Assembly (NCBI RefSeq): GCF_044335535.1
Contig: NZ_JBIQVZ010000002.1
Span: 62,001-126,000 of the forward strand
Reading direction: 5' to 3'
DNA from: Mariniflexile sp044335535
GTDB taxonomy: Bacteria > Bacteroidota > Bacteroidia > Flavobacteriales > Flavobacteriaceae
DNA length: 64,000 nt
This document shows, in pieces, positions 62,323 to 64,000 of the stretch. The notes under the pieces are model-generated. The model was not told the DNA's origin and did not search any database. It worked only from the letters and a program-made list of their open reading frames with translations. Within the stretch, counting starts at the first letter, position 1, and the number at the start of each line of letters is the position of its first letter. A program made the translations under genes and the position numbers.

Positions 62323-63957
62323 TTAAACCTGTAAAACACCCAAATTGAATGGCTTTTCAATAGGAGCGTGGTTAGCAGCTTCTATACCCATACTAATCCA
62401 TTTTCGGGTATCCAAGGGATCTATAATGGCATCTGTCCAAATGCGTGATGCAGCGTAATATGGAGAAACTTGCGCATCATAGCGGTCTTTTATTTTATTG
62501 TAAAGTTCGTCTTCTTTTTCTTTTGTGATTTTTTCTCCTTGTTTTTCTAAAGAGGCTTTTTCTATTTGAAGCAGTACTTTGGCTGCTGAGTTACCGCTCA
62601 TTACAGCAAGCTCTGCACTTGGCCATGATACAATCAATCTTGGGTCGTATGCCTTTCCACACATAGCATAATTACCGGCACCATAACTATTGCCTATAAT
62701 TACTGTAAATTTAGGTACTACGGAGTTACTAACGGCATTCACCATTTTTGCACCATCTTTTATAATGCCTCCATGCTCACTTTTGCTGCCCACCATAAAA
62801 CCAGTAACATCTTGTAAAAACACTAAAGGAATTTTTTTCTGATTGCAATTAGCAATAAAACGGGTCGCTTTATCGGCACTGTCGTTATAAATAACACCTC
62901 CAAATTGCATTTCGCCTTGTTTGGTTTTAACTAATTTTCGTTGGTTAGCCACAATACCAACTGCCCAACCATCTATTCTGGCGTAACAGGTAATGATGGT
63001 TTTTCCATATCCTGCTTTATATTCGTCAAATTCGGAATTATCAACCAATCGCTTGATAATCCCATGCATATCATATTGATCTGTTCTTGATTTCGGCATG
63101 ATGCCATAAATATCTTCGGGCTTTTCTTTAGGTTTTTTAGAGGCTATTCGGTTATAACCTGCTTTATCATAATCACCAATTTTTCCAATGATACTCTTTA
63201 TGGTATCTAAAGCATCTTTATCATCTTTGGCCTTATAGTCGGTTACCCCAGAAATTTCACAATGTGTAGTAGCACCACCAAGCGTTTCATTATCAATCGT
63301 TTCTCCAATAGCTGCTTTTACTAAATAACTACCAGCTAAAAAGATGCTTCCCGTTTTGTCGACAATTAAGGCTTCGTCGCTCATAATAGGTAAGTAGGCA
63401 CCACCAGCAACACAGCTTCCCATAACTGCAGCTATTTGGGTAATACCCATACTGCTCATTATGGCATTGTTTCTAAAAATACGCCCGAAATGCTCTTTGT
63501 CTGGGAAAATCTCGTCTTGTAAAGGCAAATACACCCCGGCACTATCTACTAAATAGATGATAGGCAACTTATTTTCAATAGCAATTTCTTGGGCTCTTAA
63601 ATTCTTTTTTGCTGTAATAGGAAACCAAGCACCTGCTTTAACGGTGGCATCGTTGGCAACGACAATGCATTGTTTTCCATTAACATAACCAATTTTCACA
63701 ACAACACCAGCTGAAGGACAACCGCCATGGGATTCGTACATGCCTTCTCCTGCAAAAGCAGCAATTTCAATAGATTTCGAGTTACTGTCCAATAAATAAT
63801 TTATGCGTTCGTGTGCCGTCATTTTTCCTTTGGCACGATGTTTTTCAATATTACTTTTTCCGCCTCCTAAATGTACTTTAGCTAGACGTTTGTTAAGTTC
63901 TGATACTAATAGTTTATTGTAATCTTCGTTTTTGTTGAAGTTTAAATCCATTGACAT
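62323..63957 (-). CDS. Acyl-CoA carboxylase beta subunit (carboxyltransferase, MCC/PCC type)
   Basis: A 544-aa biotin-dependent carboxyltransferase subunit that moves the carboxyl group from biotin to an acyl-CoA. Two crotonase-like halves are visible: KAGAWFPITAKKNLRAQEIA, GSCVAGGAYLPIMSDEALIV and FLAGSYLVKAAIGE in the first; TGFMVGSKSEHGGIIKDGA and GNSYGAGNYAMCGKAYDPR in the second. The GFMVG and GNYAMCG motifs favour 3-methylcrotonyl-CoA carboxylase-like members over propionyl-CoA carboxylase, but the acyl substrate is not certain. No biotin carboxylase is in the window. ATG 63951 is an alternative start. Confidence 0.92.
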   Translation of the reverse strand: MSMDLNFNKNEDYNKLLVSELNKRLAKVHLGGGKSNIEKHRAKGKMTAHERINYLLDSNSKSIEIAAFAGEGMYESHGGCPSAGVVVKIGYVNGKQCIVVANDATVKAGAWFPITAKKNLRAQEIAIENKLPIIYLVDSAGVYLPLQDEIFPDKEHFGRIFRNNAIMSSMGITQIAAVMGSCVAGGAYLPIMSDEALIVDKTGSIFLAGSYLVKAAIGETIDNETLGGATTHCEISGVTDYKAKDDKDALDTIKSIIGKIGDYDKAGYNRIASKKPKEKPEDIYGIMPKSRTDQYDMHGIIKRLVDNSEFDEYKAGYGKTIITCYARIDGWAVGIVANQRKLVKTKQGEMQFGGVIYNDSADKATRFIANCNQKKIPLVFLQDVTGFMVGSKSEHGGIIKDGAKMVNAVSNSVVPKFTVIIGNSYGAGNYAMCGKAYDPRLIVSWPSAELAVMSGNSAAKVLLQIEKASLEKQGEKITKEKEDELYNKIKDRYDAQVSPYYAASRIWTDAIIDPLDTRKWISMGIEAANHAPIEKPFNLGVLQV

Positions 63958-64000
63958 TTTGTTTGAAGCTAAAATACAAAAGTTTCAATTACGGAATAAC

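Overview
The window is a stretch of chromosome from a member of the Bacteroidota, almost certainly a (probably marine) Flavobacteriaceae. It is AT-rich and uses TTG starts often. Several genes have the Bacteroidota -7 promoter box TAnnTTTG, once with the full TTTG-N19-TAnnTTTG arrangement (45867-45897). The gene content also fits: BshA bacillithiol synthesis, classical menaquinone genes, DUF2911, DUF4266/DUF3570, a GH3-serine hydrolase fusion, a Smr-less MutS2 and MiaE. I cannot name the genus. Almost every gene is a chromosomal housekeeping or envelope gene. I see no phage, plasmid, transposase, CRISPR array, rRNA or tRNA.

Layout. 1-7.9 kb: start of lptD (leftward), then rightward an N-acetylmuramoyl-L-alanine amidase, an MlaD/MCE protein, a two-gene Fe-S oxidoreductase split by a small secreted protein, a conserved 161-aa protein and serB. 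8-11.1 kb: a tightly overlapping four-gene unit, thioredoxin-like / ApbE flavin transferase / tiny DUF4266 lipoprotein with a Cys-Gly tail / DUF3570 outer-membrane protein. This is the most interesting candidate system here. 11.2-20.2 kb: GH3-beta-lactamase-like fusion, bshA behind a large degenerate inverted-repeat array, a small porin-like protein, a giant FAD/Fe-S D-lactate-dehydrogenase-type enzyme and an LpxH-like phosphoesterase. 20.2-22.4 kb: repeat-rich spacers around aroC. 22.4-31.7 kb: dicarboxylate symporter, sulfurtransferase, DCC protein, mutS2, DUF2911 protein, miaE, recG. 31.7-42.2 kb: M1 peptidase, two tandem patatins, a small membrane protein, an FMN glutamate-synthase-like enzyme, a UvrD-type helicase, then a secreted pair (three-CBM48 protein and retropepsin-like protease). 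42.4-51.7 kb: Sua5/YrdC, VOC, OmpA, GT2, HsdR_N-like protein, holA, SMP-30-like lipoprotein, DUF418, YfcC, ung and a 58-aa small ORF. 52-59.3 kb: a menaquinone run menB-menA-(unknown)-(metallo-hydrolase)-menC-(CPBP protease)-menE. 59.4-64 kb: a carboxypeptidase-regulatory/TonB-plug/VWA fusion, DoxX, and an acyl-CoA carboxylase beta subunit near the right edge.

How the genes fit together. Envelope building and turnover is a theme (lptD, amidase, MlaD, GH3 fusion, LpxH-like, OmpA). Redox chemistry is another (menaquinone synthesis, Fe-S oxidoreductases, ApbE unit, bacillithiol). DNA maintenance is a third (mutS2, recG, uvrD, holA, ung).

The non-coding DNA is unusually informative. It holds two copies of a hairpin repeat placed at gene ends, a triplicated ~142-bp repeat, a ~230-bp element with ~55-bp terminal inverted repeats, iterated-word spacers, and what looks like a repeat inserted in frame inside menE. 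All functional names come from motif recognition and remembered family knowledge; no database search was run.
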